This document shows positions 63,873-64,000 of a stretch of 64,000 bases of DNA, piece by piece; positions within the stretch are counted from its first letter, which is position 1; each line of letters starts with the position of its first letter. The position numbers were made by a program, and so were the translations under genes. The DNA is from Caballeronia sp. TF1N1 (GTDB taxonomy: Bacteria; Pseudomonadota; Gammaproteobacteria; Burkholderiales; Burkholderiaceae), in assembly GCF_022878925.1 (NCBI RefSeq), contig NZ_CP084626.1, positions 1,240,001 through 1,304,000 of the forward strand. Reading direction: 5' to 3'. Under the pieces are notes generated by a model. It ran no database searches. It was not told the origin of the DNA and was given only the letters and a program-made list of their open reading frames with translations.

Positions 63873-64000
63873 ATGCACGACAAAATCCTGATCCTCGATT
63901 TCGGCTCCCAAGTCACGCAACTGATCGCGCGGCGCATCCGCGAATCGCACGTCTACTCGGAAATCCATCCGTACGACGTCGATGAAACCTTCATCCGCGA
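63873..64000 (+). CDS. guaA: GMP synthase (glutamine-hydrolysing) GuaA, 5' part only
   Basis: Aminates XMP to GMP. Only the first 42 codons are inside the window: [20 protein letters not shown] is the conserved start of the glutamine amidotransferase domain, followed by [17 protein letters not shown]. The catalytic cysteine and ATP-pyrophosphatase domain lie beyond the edge. Confidence 0.95.
   Translation, partial: MHDKILILDFGSQVTQLIARRIRESHVYSEIHPYDVDETFIR

Overview
This is a 64 kb stretch of high-GC (about 63-65% by eye) chromosomal DNA from a betaproteobacterium. The gene order map-glnD / rpsB-tsf-pyrH-frr-uppS-cdsA-dxr-rseP-bamA-skp-lpxD-fabZ-lpxA-lpxB-rnhB, the ppsR/ppsA pair, the smc-zipA-ligA cluster and a DUF2866-like small gene point to Burkholderia sensu lato (Paraburkholderia/Caballeronia/Burkholderia). 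The genus is not settled by sequence reading alone. The window is almost entirely core housekeeping. I found no tRNA, rRNA, insertion sequence, prophage, CRISPR array or recognisable defence or biosynthetic island.

Layout. 0.3-2.7 kb: a glycine-rich DEAD-box RNA helicase and an acyl-CoA-binding protein, both leftward. 2.9-6.5 kb: a tightly overlapping rightward operon tsaB-rimI-uracil-DNA glycosylase-DUF1853. 6.5-10.2 kb: leftward lplT followed by the thiamine salvage genes thiM-thiE-thiD. 10.5-13.4 kb: alr, radA and a DUF2866-like gene. 13.6-17.7 kb: an ABC-F ATPase (YheS type), a glutathione peroxidase and a cardiolipin synthase. 17.8-22.5 kb: leftward dapC-dapD-ArsC-like-dapE-prmB (lysine and meso-diaminopimelate synthesis), with an intrinsic terminator in front of dapE. 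22.7-31.6 kb: rightward EamA transporter, smc, zipA, ligA and def (chromosome condensation, division, replication, protein maturation). 31.6-37.1 kb: leftward small orphan gene, then a repeat-bearing rRNA pseudouridine synthase, glnD and map. 37.3-53.7 kb: the long rightward translation / isoprenoid / outer-membrane supercluster. 53.7-57.4 kb: ppsR and ppsA, divergent around a strongly structured leader. 57.5-61.2 kb: nfeD-stomatin, smpB, ratA-rnfH and a second EamA transporter. 61.4-64 kb: guaB, a membrane protein with DPVTGR repeats, and the start of guaA, which runs off the right edge.

The genes work together mainly in envelope building: alr, the dap genes and uppS feed peptidoglycan; cdsA, cls and lplT handle phospholipids; lpxD/fabZ/lpxA/lpxB make lipid A; rseP/bamA/skp assemble and police the outer membrane. 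A second theme is translation: rpsB, tsf, frr, def, map, rimI, tsaB, prmB, the pseudouridine synthase and smpB.

I did not find a convincing new multi-gene system. The most unusual signals are non-coding or repeat-based: a roughly 147-nt extended imperfect palindrome starting at the probable ppsA transcription start; a degenerate array of about 75 bp repeats between lpxD and fabZ; an intra-operon terminator before dapE; structured leaders before rpsB and smc; and three proteins with private in-frame repeats (DUF1853, the pseudouridine synthase, and the protein after guaB).
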